This document shows positions 26,732-35,373 of a DNA stretch of 64,000 bases, piece by piece (the first letter of the stretch is position 1; each line of letters opens with the position of its first letter). The DNA is taken from the NCBI GenBank assembly GCA_044226195.1, contig JBGAHO010000002.1, positions 62,001 through 126,000 of the forward strand, written 5' to 3'. The notes under the pieces were generated by a model. That model was not told the origin of the DNA and did no database searches. It worked only from the letters and a program-made list of their open reading frames with translations. This DNA comes from RPQJ01 sp044226195. Its GTDB lineage: Bacteria > Pseudomonadota > Gammaproteobacteria > Steroidobacterales > Steroidobacteraceae. The translations under genes were made by a program, and so were the position numbers.

Positions 26732-26854
26732 GTGAGTCGACTCCGAATGGGACAGGTCATCGCGAGACCCATGGCCTCGGCGACGAGGTCATGGCACGCG
26801 GCGGCGATCACCGGGCGCCCAGGGGTCGACCGGTGTCAGAAGATCAGGAAGTGA

Positions 26855-27271
26855 TCAGGCCGCGAGGCGGAGTTCGGGCGGAGCGCGGGCGCGATGCGCC
26901 CGGTCGATGGCGCGCTGTTCGAAGGAAGCAGGCGGCGCTGGAGGGAGGTGCTCCACCGCGGCCACGGGCCCGGCGGCAACGAGTGCGACCGACGGCGGCG
27001 CGACGGACCCGGCCGCCGCGAAGATGCAGGGCGCCTCGTGGTGCGCATGCTGCCCGGGCCCGGGCACGCCGCGGTCCGGGGGCGCGTGCACCGCCGTCGG
27101 AACGGGTCCGGCGCCGTGGCACATCTTGATGAAGTGTCCGCCGTCGGCGGGCCCGCCGGGCATGAAGCCGGGCGGCATCAACAGGCGCAGCGCAAGGCCG
27201 GGCAGCAGCATCAGCCCGACCAGCCGGCGCACCGACTGTCTGCGCAATCCCATGGCGATCGACGACGTCAT
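26855..27271 (-). CDS. DUF2946 family protein (copper-associated)
   Basis: A 138-residue secreted or membrane-anchored protein. Basic N-terminus then a hydrophobic helix (LVGLMLLPGLALRLLMP), followed by FIKMCHG, a His-rich QHAHHEAPCIF and an Ala/Pro-rich tail. The Cys/His/Met spacing is characteristic of DUF2946, a family found beside copper TonB receptors. It is the first gene of a two-gene unit with the receptor 123 bp downstream. Function unproven; metal binding is inferred from the residues and context. Confidence 0.82.
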   Translation of the reverse strand: MTSSIAMGLRRQSVRRLVGLMLLPGLALRLLMPPGFMPGGPADGGHFIKMCHGAGPVPTAVHAPPDRGVPGPGQHAHHEAPCIFAAAGSVAPPSVALVAAGPVAAVEHLPPAPPASFEQRAIDRAHRARAPPELRLAA

Positions 27272-27480
27272 CCTGTGCGAGGCTCCACTCTCTCCTCGTC
27301 TCGAGCACCGGCGCGCTCGCCCGTCCGGCCGGCAACGCTCCGTCTGCGACCGGCCTCAGACTCGTTCCGGGACACTAGTTACCGGCAGCAGCGTCCACGC
27401 ACCATTGGTATTAGCCCCAATCGGGCCGGACCACGCAGCGCTTCCGTCTCGACCATCCTTCGGTGTAGAGTATGTTTTAT

Positions 27481-27496
27481 TTCTATATTTATCGAA
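27481..27496. promoter_or_regulatory. Putative ArsR operator overlapping the arsR promoter
   Basis: TTCTATATTTATCGAA follows the symmetric pattern TTCnATAnnTATnGAA and is very AT-rich against the GC-rich background. It ends two bases before the arsR ATG at 27499. The TATATT inside it would serve as a -10 box, giving a leaderless or nearly leaderless arsR transcript. Confidence 0.5.
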
Positions 27497-27498
27497 TC

Positions 27499-27822
27499 AT
27501 GAAAGAGACAGCCGCGCTCAGGGCGCTCGCCGCGCTCGCCCAGGTCAACCGTCTACGCCTGTTCCGTGCGCTGGTGGTCGCGGGCCAGGGCGGCGCCACG
27601 CCCGGCACCCTCGCCAAGCGGCTCGAGGTGTCGCCGGCCACCCTGTCGTTCCACCTGAAGGAGCTGGCGAACGCCGGGCTCATCTCGCAGGAACGCAGCG
27701 GTCGCAACCTCATCTATCGCGCCGACTACCGGGCGATGACCGAGTTGCTCGGCTACATGACCGAGAACTGCTGCCAGGGCGCGTCCTGCGAGGCGCCGGC
27801 CGACCGCAAGCGGGCCTGCTGA
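27499..27822 (+). CDS. arsR: ArsR family arsenic-responsive repressor
   Basis: A 107-residue winged-helix repressor (ALRALAALAQVNRLRLFRAL; VSPATLSFHLKELANAGLIS). C-terminal cysteines in TENCCQGASCEA are candidate arsenite ligands of the type used by ArsR proteins with C-terminal Cys pairs. I chose the ATG at 27499. An upstream ATG at 27472 would translate the AT-rich operator, and neither start has a clear ribosome site. It leads arsR-arsC-acr3 and probably represses all three. Confidence 0.92.
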   Translation: MKETAALRALAALAQVNRLRLFRALVVAGQGGATPGTLAKRLEVSPATLSFHLKELANAGLISQERSGRNLIYRADYRAMTELLGYMTENCCQGASCEAPADRKRAC

Positions 27823-27831
27823 GTGAGCGCC

Positions 27832-28326
27832 ATGACCACCCACGTACTCATCCTGTGCACGCACAATTCGGCCCGCAGCGTGTTGGGCGAGGCGATGCTC
27901 AATCACCATGCCGCGCGCCTCGGCGTGGACGTGCAGGGCCACAGTGCAGGCAGCGCCCCGAGCGGCCGGGTCAATCCCCTCGCGCTGGCGGTGCTCACGG
28001 ATGCCGGGGTCGCCACGAGCGGCGCGCGCAGCAAGAGCTGGGACGAATTCGCCGGTCCCGACGCGCCGCGCATGCGTGTGGTGATCACCGTGTGCGACAG
28101 CGCCGCGGGCGAGACCTGCCCCCTGTGGCCCGGCCGTCCGGTCAAGGTCCACTGGGGCTATCCGGACCCGTCGAATGCGGCAGGTGACGAGGCCGCACGG
28201 CGTGCCGCGTTCGACGTGACGCGCCAGGCGATCGGCTACCGCATGCTGCAACTGCTGGCACTGCCGCTCGCAACCATGGATGACGACGCGCTGCGCGAAG
28301 CGCTGCTCGCGATCGGGCACTCCTGA
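27832..28326 (+). CDS. arsC: Arsenate reductase, low-molecular-weight phosphatase type
   Basis: A 164-residue enzyme with the phosphatase P-loop CTHNSARS at the N-terminus and the redox cysteines in VCDSAAGETCPLWPG, as in thioredoxin-coupled ArsC. It reduces arsenate to arsenite in the cytoplasm. It starts nine bases after arsR and is followed by the efflux gene nine bases later. Confidence 0.93.
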   Translation: MTTHVLILCTHNSARSVLGEAMLNHHAARLGVDVQGHSAGSAPSGRVNPLALAVLTDAGVATSGARSKSWDEFAGPDAPRMRVVITVCDSAAGETCPLWPGRPVKVHWGYPDPSNAAGDEAARRAAFDVTRQAIGYRMLQLLALPLATMDDDALREALLAIGHS

Positions 28327-28335
28327 GTCCCCGCC

Positions 28336-29391
28336 ATGAGCTCCGTCGCCCGTCGCCTCTCGTTCCTCGACCGTTACCTGACGGTGTGGATCTTCGCCGC
28401 CATGGCGCTCGGCATCGCCATCGGCTGGTTCGTGCCGGGCGTCGAGGCGTTCCTCGATCGTTTGAGCGTCGGCACCACCAACGTGCCGATTGCGATCGGC
28501 CTGATCCTCATGATGTACCCGCCGTTCGCCAAGGTGCGGTACGAGGACCTGCCCGACGTCTTTCGCGACCGTCGGGTGCTGACGTTGTCCCTGGTGCAGA
28601 ATTGGGTCATCGGCCCCGTGCTGATGTTCCTGCTGGCGATCACCCTGCTGCCCGACCAGCCGGAGTACATGGCCGGGCTGATCCTGATCGGGCTCGCCCG
28701 CTGCATCGCCATGGTGATCGTCTGGAACGAGCTCGCCGAAGGCTCGACGGAATACGCCGCGGGCCTGGTCGCGTTCAACTCGATCTTCCAGGTCCTGTTT
28801 TACAGCGTGTACGCGTGGCTGTTCGTCACGGTGCTGCCGCCGTTCTTCGGCCTGCACGGCTCCGTGGTCGCCATCTCGATCGGGCAGATCGCGTGGAGCG
28901 TGCTGATCTATCTCGGCATTCCCTGCATCGCCGGAGTGCTGACGCGCGTGGTGATGCTGAAGTTCGTCGGCAAGGAATGGTATCACCAGCGCTTCGTGCC
29001 GATGATCAGCCCGATCACGCTGGTGGCGCTGCTCTTCACGATCGTCGTGATGTTCAGCCTCAAGGGCCAGCTGATCGTGACGATCCCGCTGGACGTCGTG
29101 CGCATCGCCATTCCGCTGCTGCTGTACTTCGCGATCATGTTCCTCGTGTCGTTCGCCATGGGCCGACGCGCGGGCGCCGGCTATCCGAAGTGCGCCACCC
29201 TGTCGTTCACCGCGGCGAGCAACAACTTCGAACTCGCCATCGCCGTGGCCGTCGCGGTGTACGGGATCGACTCCGGTGTCGCATTCGCCGCAGTCATCGG
29301 TCCGCTCGTCGAGGTACCCGCCATGATCGCGCTGGTGAACCTGGCGCTGCATCTGCGCACGCGCTGGTTCGGCGACACGGCAGCGGCCTAG
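28336..29391 (+). CDS. acr3: Arsenite efflux permease, ACR3 family
   Basis: A 351-residue inner-membrane carrier with about ten hydrophobic helices. The conserved Cys lies in LARCIAMVIVWNELA, with the family motif MMYPPFAKVRYEDL near the N-terminus and SFTAASNNFELAIAVAVAVYG near the C-terminus. It exports arsenite formed by ArsC. It is often annotated arsB although unrelated to the ArsB family. Confidence 0.95.
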   Translation: MSSVARRLSFLDRYLTVWIFAAMALGIAIGWFVPGVEAFLDRLSVGTTNVPIAIGLILMMYPPFAKVRYEDLPDVFRDRRVLTLSLVQNWVIGPVLMFLLAITLLPDQPEYMAGLILIGLARCIAMVIVWNELAEGSTEYAAGLVAFNSIFQVLFYSVYAWLFVTVLPPFFGLHGSVVAISIGQIAWSVLIYLGIPCIAGVLTRVVMLKFVGKEWYHQRFVPMISPITLVALLFTIVVMFSLKGQLIVTIPLDVVRIAIPLLLYFAIMFLVSFAMGRRAGAGYPKCATLSFTAASNNFELAIAVAVAVYGIDSGVAFAAVIGPLVEVPAMIALVNLALHLRTRWFGDTAAA

Positions 29392-29539
29392 TACGGCGCG
29401 CCGTCCTGCAGGCCACGGTCGGATCACCGCCATCGACGTGGCCTGACGCCCCGTCCGCCGACAGGAGTGCGATACCGGGCCCGTCCGCCACCGCGCGGAC
29501 GAGTTGCAGGGCCCCATGGGCGACAGATTGCCTGGGCTA

Positions 29540-29561
29540 GGCGGGACCGCGCTGGCCCGCC
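29540..29561. terminator. GC hairpin between convergent acr3 and hupE-like genes
   Basis: GGCGGG pairs with CCCGCC across a 10-base loop, eight bases before the end of the HupE-like gene. There is no T run. It is the only candidate stop in the 177-bp convergent gap, and it is weak. Confidence 0.3.
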
Positions 29562-29568
29562 CGTCGGC

Positions 29569-30585
29569 TCATGGCCAGAACGCCACCACCCTTTGCACGA
29601 CCCAGAAGGCAGCAACCGACCCGATGAGGTAGGCCACCGGCGTCTGGAATCTCGCCTCGACCGTCCAAGGTCCCGGCCGCGGGGAATCTCTGCCGCCGAC
29701 GGCGCGCGCGAGCAGGGAGAGCGACACCACCACGATCGCGATGAACAGCAACTGTCCGGCCTCGACACCGACGTTGAAGAACAGCAGCGCGAGCGGTACG
29801 TCGATTTCGGGCAACCCGACTTCGCGCAAGGCACCGGCAAAGCCGAAGCCGTGCAGCAATCCGAACACGAACGCGACGACCCAGGGTGCGCTCGCGGTCA
29901 GCCCCGGCCTGCCCTGCGCGATGTGCAGGATCTCTGCGGCGACGAACACGACACTGAGTGCAATGGTCGCCTCGACCGGTGCCTGCGCGACGCGCACGAG
30001 CCCGAGTGTGGCCGCCGCGAGCGTGATGCTGTGGGCGACGGTGAATGCGGTGACGGTCGCGACCAGCCGGCGCCAGTTGCCCACGATGAACAGGAGCGCG
30101 AGCACGAACAGCAGGTGATCGATGCCCGTCAGGATGTGCTGCACGCCGAGCACGAAGTACGTCCTCGCGACGTCGAAGGCGCCCGGTGTCGCGGCGACGA
30201 CGAACGACACCTGACCGGGGTCGAGCCGCACCGTCTGCGTCGTGCCGTCGAGACGCTCCACACGGGCCAGCACGTCGGTGCGGGTGGCGCTCAGCCCGTC
30301 GATGCGGATCGTCCTGCCGACCAGCCCGCCGGCGCATTTCGCGCGCCAGCGCTCGACGAAGGCACCGCCGAGAAACGATCCCTGCGTCGCCGCCCCGACG
30401 CACTCCTGCGGCAGCCGGGCATGCAGCGCCAGCCGATACTCGCCGTTGGCGGGCACCTTCCACAGGACGTCGAACACGTCCGGCGCGATTTCGCGGATCT
30501 GCAGGTAGCCCGGCCGCACTTCATGCGCCTGGGCGGGCGAAGCGCCCAGCAACGCGAGCGCGCACAGGAGGAGGAGCCGGCGCAT
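29569..30585 (-). CDS. HupE/UreJ family membrane protein
   Basis: A 338-residue protein with signal peptide (MRRLLLLCALALLGASPAQA), an extracytoplasmic N-terminal domain of about 150 residues and a C-terminal HupE/UreJ_2 membrane domain. The His-containing family motifs are present: VQHILTGIDHLLFVLALL, AFTVAHSITLAAA and FGLLHGFGFAGAL, which in HupE proteins relate to nickel or cobalt uptake. No hydrogenase or urease genes are near, so nickel is not supported by context. Its ATG overlaps the stop of the upstream PpiC gene (TGATG), linking the two. Confidence 0.88.
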   Translation of the reverse strand: MRRLLLLCALALLGASPAQAHEVRPGYLQIREIAPDVFDVLWKVPANGEYRLALHARLPQECVGAATQGSFLGGAFVERWRAKCAGGLVGRTIRIDGLSATRTDVLARVERLDGTTQTVRLDPGQVSFVVAATPGAFDVARTYFVLGVQHILTGIDHLLFVLALLFIVGNWRRLVATVTAFTVAHSITLAAATLGLVRVAQAPVEATIALSVVFVAAEILHIAQGRPGLTASAPWVVAFVFGLLHGFGFAGALREVGLPEIDVPLALLFFNVGVEAGQLLFIAIVVVSLSLLARAVGGRDSPRPGPWTVEARFQTPVAYLIGSVAAFWVVQRVVAFWP

Positions 30586-31535
30586 CAGGGAGCGGTCCCC
30601 GGCGAGGCCCCCTGGCCCGCCTGGCGCAGTGCTTCACCCAACGGGCCTTCGATGCGTACGTCGTACCTGGACAGCAGCTGCTTCAGCAGGGCGTCCTTGG
30701 CCAGTTTGCGCTGTTCGGCCTGCCACTCGCGCTCGACCGCGGGACGGATCTGCACCAGCGGCGGCAACGATCCGGCCTCGACGCTCGAAACGCGGACGAG
30801 GTGCACGCCGTAGCCCGATCTCACCGGCCCGAACCACTGGCCCGGCGTCGCCTTCATGACGGCCTGAGTGAATTCCGTGCCGAACGAATTGTCGACGTCC
30901 TGCGGCGCGACAGCCTGCATGGATTCGGGCAGCAGCGTCGGATCACCGAGTTCCGCGGGCCGCGCGATCGCCCTGCCCGACTGCAGCTCGCGCAGGATGC
31001 GCTGCGCATCGCCCTGCACCGCCGCGCCGCGGTGTTCGAGGCTCAGGAACACCTGTTCGAACGTCACGCGGCCGGGCGTGACGAAGGCCGCCGCGTGCGA
31101 ATCGAGGTACGCCTGGAGCTGCGTGTCCGTGGCAGCCTGCGAGCCGACGGCGTCGTCGGTGACGAATTCCATCTTCTGTCGCAGGCGCCGGCGAATGACC
31201 GTGTCGTCGCGATCGAGGCCGATGGCGACGGCCTCGCGGCTGTAGACCTCTTCGGCGACGTAGTCGTCAACGAGCCCTTTCAGCTCCAGGGGCGTCGGCG
31301 GACGCATCCACGTCCTCGCGAAATTCTCCGCGAGCGCATCGACGCGCGACTCGGTGACCACGATGTCGCGAGGACTGGCGGGCTCGGCCCCATTCAGCAG
31401 GCGATACACCAGGAACATCGCGGCACCGATCACCAGGAAGTGCAGCAGAGGCTCGCGCAACCACCGCCTCGTGCGCCCACGCAGGCTCAACCCTGCCGAC
31501 CCGGCCCGGGCATTCGGCAACTCAGGGGACTGCAT
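30585..31535 (-). CDS. PpiC-type peptidyl-prolyl cis-trans isomerase, membrane anchored
   Basis: A 316-residue protein with a cytoplasmic basic N-terminus, one membrane helix (LLHFLVIGAAMFLVYRLL, about residues 30-47) and a SurA/PrsA-like chaperone arm. A weak parvulin domain follows: VTFEQVFLSLEH and GQWFGPVRSGYGVHLVRVSS. It helps fold exported proteins in the periplasm. It sits between a DUF3604 gene (162 bp upstream) and the HupE-like gene (overlapping), suggesting a dedicated folding helper for this unit. The ATG at 31535 was chosen over an upstream frame extension. Confidence 0.85.
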   Translation of the reverse strand: MQSPELPNARAGSAGLSLRGRTRRWLREPLLHFLVIGAAMFLVYRLLNGAEPASPRDIVVTESRVDALAENFARTWMRPPTPLELKGLVDDYVAEEVYSREAVAIGLDRDDTVIRRRLRQKMEFVTDDAVGSQAATDTQLQAYLDSHAAAFVTPGRVTFEQVFLSLEHRGAAVQGDAQRILRELQSGRAIARPAELGDPTLLPESMQAVAPQDVDNSFGTEFTQAVMKATPGQWFGPVRSGYGVHLVRVSSVEAGSLPPLVQIRPAVEREWQAEQRKLAKDALLKQLLSRYDVRIEGPLGEALRQAGQGASPGTAP

Positions 31536-31697
31536 TCGTTTCACTCCCGGGTCAGGCTCGCAGGCGGCGCACGGTGTCGCGACACGAGCATGCAATCGCG
31601 GCGCGCCGTGATGATACCCGCCTGAGGGGGGTGAGAAATTCAGGCAGGACCACCACGGGCGCCGCGAACTCGGGAGCCGGTACCGCGCCCCGCAGTA

Positions 31698-33650
31698 CTA
31701 CGGCGTGTACCAGATCGGCGAGGTCCAGGCGCGTTCCTGCTGCGTCATTGGAACCTCGGGGCTCATCTTGATCTGGAAGCGCACCGCGTCGTAATCGGTC
31801 CAGCGCGGCGTGGGAATCTCGATCACTCGCGCGTAATAGAACGCCCGCACGCCCGGATCGAAATCCGGATCCTTCCACACGGCCGAGAGCTCGGGATCGC
31901 CAATGGTGTTGGTCCAGGTGGCCGTGGCGACGTCCACGGTGTTGCCGACCGGCGGCAGCTTGCCGCCCTTGCCCGGCCTGCGCCGCTCGGCATCGCCCCA
32001 CACGACGTCGTAGACGCGCTCCTGCGCGCGGCCGTCCTTGCCGAGCCAGCCCTTGACGATCTGGATGCGGTCCAGGTTGCCGAACATCGGGTCCTTGGCG
32101 GCCGCGACGAGGAACGTGGGCGCCCTGCCCGCCGGGGCCCTGCTCAGGTCACCGCCCATCGGCACGCCCTTCGCATAACCCACGTCCGCGACATTCCGGC
32201 TGCGCGCATCCACAGGCTGGTAGTTCCAGCCGCCGAAGAACCGCACCGTGATGCGCGAACCCGAGGTGCCGTAGACCTCCTTGCGCTTCATCGCATCCCA
32301 CAGCGCCTCGCGCGTGTTCTCGGTGGCCCACACGGCGGCATAGCCGGCTGCCATGTAGTGCCAGGTGTAGCGCGTCTTGCCGAAGCCCTGCTTGGAGATG
32401 TGCTCCCAGCGCGTCGCCCGGGGCTCCTGGTACGGCATCTTGCCGTAGAAATTGTCTTCCTCGATCGCCGTCAGCGAGTTGTGCACGTCCGTGCCGCCGA
32501 TCAGGCCGAACTTGAACGGGTTCACGCCGAGCTTCGCTTCCTGCTCCAGGCCGCGCATCAGGCCCGCGCGCAGGTAGTTGGTCGGCATCATCTCGCGCGA
32601 CAGCGGCTTGTCCGTCAACGTCAGGTTGCCGTATTCCCAGCCGGCGATCCCCAGGTCGCCCGCGAACTCGTCGTTGGGCGAGATGCCAGGATGCGTCTCG
32701 CTGTTGCCCTTGGTCTGCACGACTTCCTGGAGCACTTCCCAGCGCGCGCGTCGTTCGGCGTAATCGCGCGTCAGTGGCTGGCCGGAGAAGTCGGTCAGTT
32801 CGAACATGCGGCCATTCGACAGGTTGGCGTTGTGCGGAATGGCGAGCAGGTGACCGCCGGTCTTCTTCTCGTAGTCGTCCATCCACGCCCAGAGCTTCTC
32901 CGGGTCTTCGCTCTGCCACGCCGAGAACGGGAACACCTGGTCGGCCTTGTCCTTGCCGTCACGGAACAGCACGTTGCGGTGCAGGTTGTTGCCGCCCGGC
33001 ACCGACGTCCATTCGTAGCCGATCATCGCAGTGAAACGGCCCGGCTCGTTGTACTTCTCCGCGGTGGCCGTGTACTGCTGCCATACGGACTTCATGACCG
33101 GACCGACGACTTTCGGATCCTTGACCGGCGCGGGCAAGGTGCCCATGGCCTGCGACTTGGTGATCTCGGTCTGGATGGCGGACGCTTCGTCGCCACCGGC
33201 CTTCATGCCCTTCTGCCACCGCGCCAGGTCGGGGTCCGAGACGAATGCAGGATTGCCGTTGTAGACCTCCTGCATGAGGCCGAGCCCTTCGGCGTGATCC
33301 GACACCACGAGGAAATCGAGCGGGCGCGACAGTTTCGCCGGCACGCCGGTCGAGGAGATGACCTCTTCGCCGCGGGCGAAGCGGTACGAATCTTCCGGCG
33401 TCAGGCGATCGCCGGCCGCGAACGCATCGCCCGAGTTGGACGTGTGGTGGTGCGTGTCGCCCCAATATACGTGCGTCGGGTACTTGCGTCCGGCATAGAT
33501 CGAATAGCCCCTGGCGGCCGCAGGGTCCGCCTTCGCCGGCGGCGCATACGCGGCTTCACCTTCATCGTCGACGACCTTCGGCTGTTCGGCGAAGCCGAGG
33601 CTCGTGACGAGCGTCAAGCCCACCGCCAATGCAAGTGCACGACTGATCAT
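31698..33650 (-). CDS. DUF3604 protein (PHP-like metal-dependent hydrolase), periplasmic
   Basis: A 650-residue secreted protein with signal peptide (MISRALALAVGLTLVTSLGF). PHP-type metal-binding motifs are spread along the chain: YWGDTHHHTSNSGDA near residue 65, VVSDHAEGLG, AIPHNANLSNG and IGGTDVHNSLTA. The C-terminal end, PTPRWTDYDAVRF and ERAWTSPIWYTP, is shared almost word for word with the second DUF3604 protein in this window. The His/Asp pattern predicts a multi-metal phosphoesterase or amidohydrolase, but the substrate of the family is not established. A 20-bp palindrome lies 136 bp upstream of the start. Confidence 0.9.
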   Translation of the reverse strand: MISRALALAVGLTLVTSLGFAEQPKVVDDEGEAAYAPPAKADPAAARGYSIYAGRKYPTHVYWGDTHHHTSNSGDAFAAGDRLTPEDSYRFARGEEVISSTGVPAKLSRPLDFLVVSDHAEGLGLMQEVYNGNPAFVSDPDLARWQKGMKAGGDEASAIQTEITKSQAMGTLPAPVKDPKVVGPVMKSVWQQYTATAEKYNEPGRFTAMIGYEWTSVPGGNNLHRNVLFRDGKDKADQVFPFSAWQSEDPEKLWAWMDDYEKKTGGHLLAIPHNANLSNGRMFELTDFSGQPLTRDYAERRARWEVLQEVVQTKGNSETHPGISPNDEFAGDLGIAGWEYGNLTLTDKPLSREMMPTNYLRAGLMRGLEQEAKLGVNPFKFGLIGGTDVHNSLTAIEEDNFYGKMPYQEPRATRWEHISKQGFGKTRYTWHYMAAGYAAVWATENTREALWDAMKRKEVYGTSGSRITVRFFGGWNYQPVDARSRNVADVGYAKGVPMGGDLSRAPAGRAPTFLVAAAKDPMFGNLDRIQIVKGWLGKDGRAQERVYDVVWGDAERRRPGKGGKLPPVGNTVDVATATWTNTIGDPELSAVWKDPDFDPGVRAFYYARVIEIPTPRWTDYDAVRFQIKMSPEVPMTQQERAWTSPIWYTP

Positions 33651-33785
33651 GGTCTTCCCCTGAGTCTTGCGGCCTGCGCCGATGATTTTCCCCAGCCCAC
33701 GTGCCGCGGGTTCGTCCCACTCGCACGCACTCAGCGAAAACTTACAACGGCCCGCGAGTGCCGATTCGTCAGATTTCGCCGCAGC

Positions 33786-33805
33786 GTGATCAGTTGGCTG
33801 ATCAC
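33786..33805. promoter_or_regulatory. 20-bp palindrome, copy 1 of a shared operator-like site
   Basis: GTGATCAG-TTGG-CTGATCAC, flanked on the left by CAGC and on the right by CC. It lies between the outer-membrane protein gene ending at 33829 and the DUF3604 start at 33650. A second copy with the same arms, spacing and flanks is at 45610-45629. A terminator function is possible, but the AT-containing stem lacks a T run. Confidence 0.65.
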
Positions 33806-33828
33806 CCGCGGACCACGACGGCCCGCCC

Positions 33829-34791
33829 TTACTTCTGCGGCCGGAAGCTGACGCCGATCCGCGCGTGGGGACTGCCGCCGACGTCCGTGTTGACATCGTT
33901 CCAATGCCCGCCGGAGAAGCTCAGTCCGCTCAGTCCGCTGATGCCGCTCTCGGCGTGCAGCCAGAGGTTGTGCCAGAGGCGATGGTCCAGGCTCAGGCCG
34001 GCATTCCAGGAATCGAGGTTCATCGCGATGTCGCCCGACCTCGGGCTCACGGCCCAGGACGCGCCGGACGGCGACACGCCGAGTCGCAGGAAAGTGTCCC
34101 TGGTCGGGGCATAGGTCACGCCGGGCCACGGCAGGATGGCGCTGATGGTCCAGCGCTCGTTCGCGATCCACGTGGCGCCGACATACGGAACGTAGAAGTC
34201 ATCATCGGGCGAGACATCGGCGTAGAAACCGAAGACCCAGGTCAGGCGTCCGCCCGGCGAGAAGCGGCCGAAAGCACCGCCCATGCCCTCCCAGTACCAG
34301 GAGGAATCGTGCAACGACGCCTTGTGGCCGAGGGGCGCGACGAACGCAGCCAGCTGCCACTTCGCTGATGCCTGCCGCGCCCAGCAGAGCGGAATGCCGA
34401 CCGAGACCGAGCTGAATCCGTCGATCAGCGGCGCATCGGTCGTGAACGTCGATGCGCTGATCCACTCGCCGATGGCGAATGCGTCGCGCTGACCCGCCAT
34501 GACGGGCACGAGCGAGGCCTGCGAAAGGGACGTCTGTTTGAACTCGATCCTGGGCAGGGCCTCGTCGAGCGCGGTGAACCGCGTCTTGCCGTAGCTGGAC
34601 ACATCGCCCCAGGCCATCGGCGGAAACGGCATGTTCGAATCCGTGCGACTGAACTGGAAGTCGCTCTGCGCAAATGACTGGATCCAGCCTTCGATGCCGC
34701 CCGCATGCGCAGCGCCGCCGGCCAGCAGCGCGGCGGCCGCCAGCGCGCCGAGCGCGGCCAGCCGGCAGCACGCGGCCTGCCGGCCGTGCAT
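33829..34791 (-). CDS. Putative outer-membrane beta-barrel protein, unknown function
   Basis: About 320 residues from the ATG at 34791, which gives a clean signal peptide (MHGRQAACCRLAALGALAAA, cleaved near AHAG). An upstream GTG at 34845 would add 18 residues and overlap the preceding gene. The mature protein has alternating polar and aromatic strands (WVFGFYADVSPDDDFYVPYV; RLGVSPSGASWAVS; ARIGVSFRPQK at the end). It looks like a small barrel related to transporter-type outer-membrane proteins. It follows a proline-rich lipoprotein gene on the same strand. Confidence 0.7.
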   Translation of the reverse strand: MHGRQAACCRLAALGALAAAALLAGGAAHAGGIEGWIQSFAQSDFQFSRTDSNMPFPPMAWGDVSSYGKTRFTALDEALPRIEFKQTSLSQASLVPVMAGQRDAFAIGEWISASTFTTDAPLIDGFSSVSVGIPLCWARQASAKWQLAAFVAPLGHKASLHDSSWYWEGMGGAFGRFSPGGRLTWVFGFYADVSPDDDFYVPYVGATWIANERWTISAILPWPGVTYAPTRDTFLRLGVSPSGASWAVSPRSGDIAMNLDSWNAGLSLDHRLWHNLWLHAESGISGLSGLSFSGGHWNDVNTDVGGSPHARIGVSFRPQK

Positions 34792-34819
34792 CGCGCGGGC
34801 CGATTTCAAGGCGCTCGGC

Positions 34820-35218
34820 TCACTTGTGCTCGATCTTGCGTTCACCCGGCTTCGGCGCCGGCTTGGCCCTGGACGGTGCGCTCGCGGCAGCGCCGCCCTG
34901 TTTGGCGGGCCGCGCCGCAGCCTTGTCGGCCGCGCTGCGATCGGGGCTCGGAGCCACCGTGGGCACGGCCTGCTTCACCGCCGGGGCCCTGGGCTGCACT
35001 GCCGCAGCACCACGATCGGTGGTCGACGGTCGAGTGGGCGCGGCAGCGGGATCGGCGGCAACAGCTACCGGTGCGGAGGCCGGCACGGGCGGAGGTGCCG
35101 CCGTAACGGGCGCGGGCTCTTTCTTGCCACAGGCCGACAGCGTGACGAGTACCGCGACCGCTGCGGCGCGAGTGGCCTTGCGCGGCAGCAGGATGCGCGC
35201 GTTGACGCCGGACGTCAT
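34820..35218 (-). CDS. Ala/Pro-rich lipoprotein
   Basis: About 132 residues with a lipoprotein signal: MTSGVNARILLPRKATRAAA, then VAVLVTLSACGKKE with the lipobox LSAC. The mature part is almost only Ala, Pro, Lys and Ser, and ends in a basic tail PAPKPGERKIEHK. It has no fold signature and may be a flexible spacer between outer membrane and cell wall. It is divergent from the LysR gene at 35374 and precedes the barrel gene by 28 bp. Confidence 0.65.
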   Translation of the reverse strand: MTSGVNARILLPRKATRAAAVAVLVTLSACGKKEPAPVTAAPPPVPASAPVAVAADPAAAPTRPSTTDRGAAAVQPRAPAVKQAVPTVAPSPDRSAADKAAARPAKQGGAAASAPSRAKPAPKPGERKIEHK

Positions 35219-35339
35219 TGTTGCCCCCATTTTTTCGCAGGCGCCATGACACGCTATTACTGCGCCGACATTTTTCGATTCAACCCCCCCTTATCAGGTT
35301 CGCGCGAGCCGGGTAGCGTGCTCATCTTTGATGCAATGT

Positions 35340-35355
35340 GATAGCTTGACCTATC
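35340..35355. promoter_or_regulatory. Possible LysR-type regulator box
   Basis: GATAG-CTTGAC-CTATC is an inverted repeat with five-base arms and a six-base spacer, 19 bases before the LysR start codon and inside the divergent gap to the lipoprotein gene. Position and form fit an autoregulatory LysR site. A looser outer pair (GATGC and GCATC) surrounds it. Confidence 0.45.
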
Positions 35356-35373
35356 GGCATCGGGACGGCGGAC

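Noticed and set aside
26837..26857. GTGATCAGG near the end of DUF2946 as a third copy of the 20-bp palindrome
   Set aside because: Only one half-site is present and it lies over a coding end, not before a gene.
29569..30585. Hydrogenase or urease accessory locus
   Set aside because: Only the HupE-like protein is present; no structural or maturation genes for either nickel enzyme are in the window.
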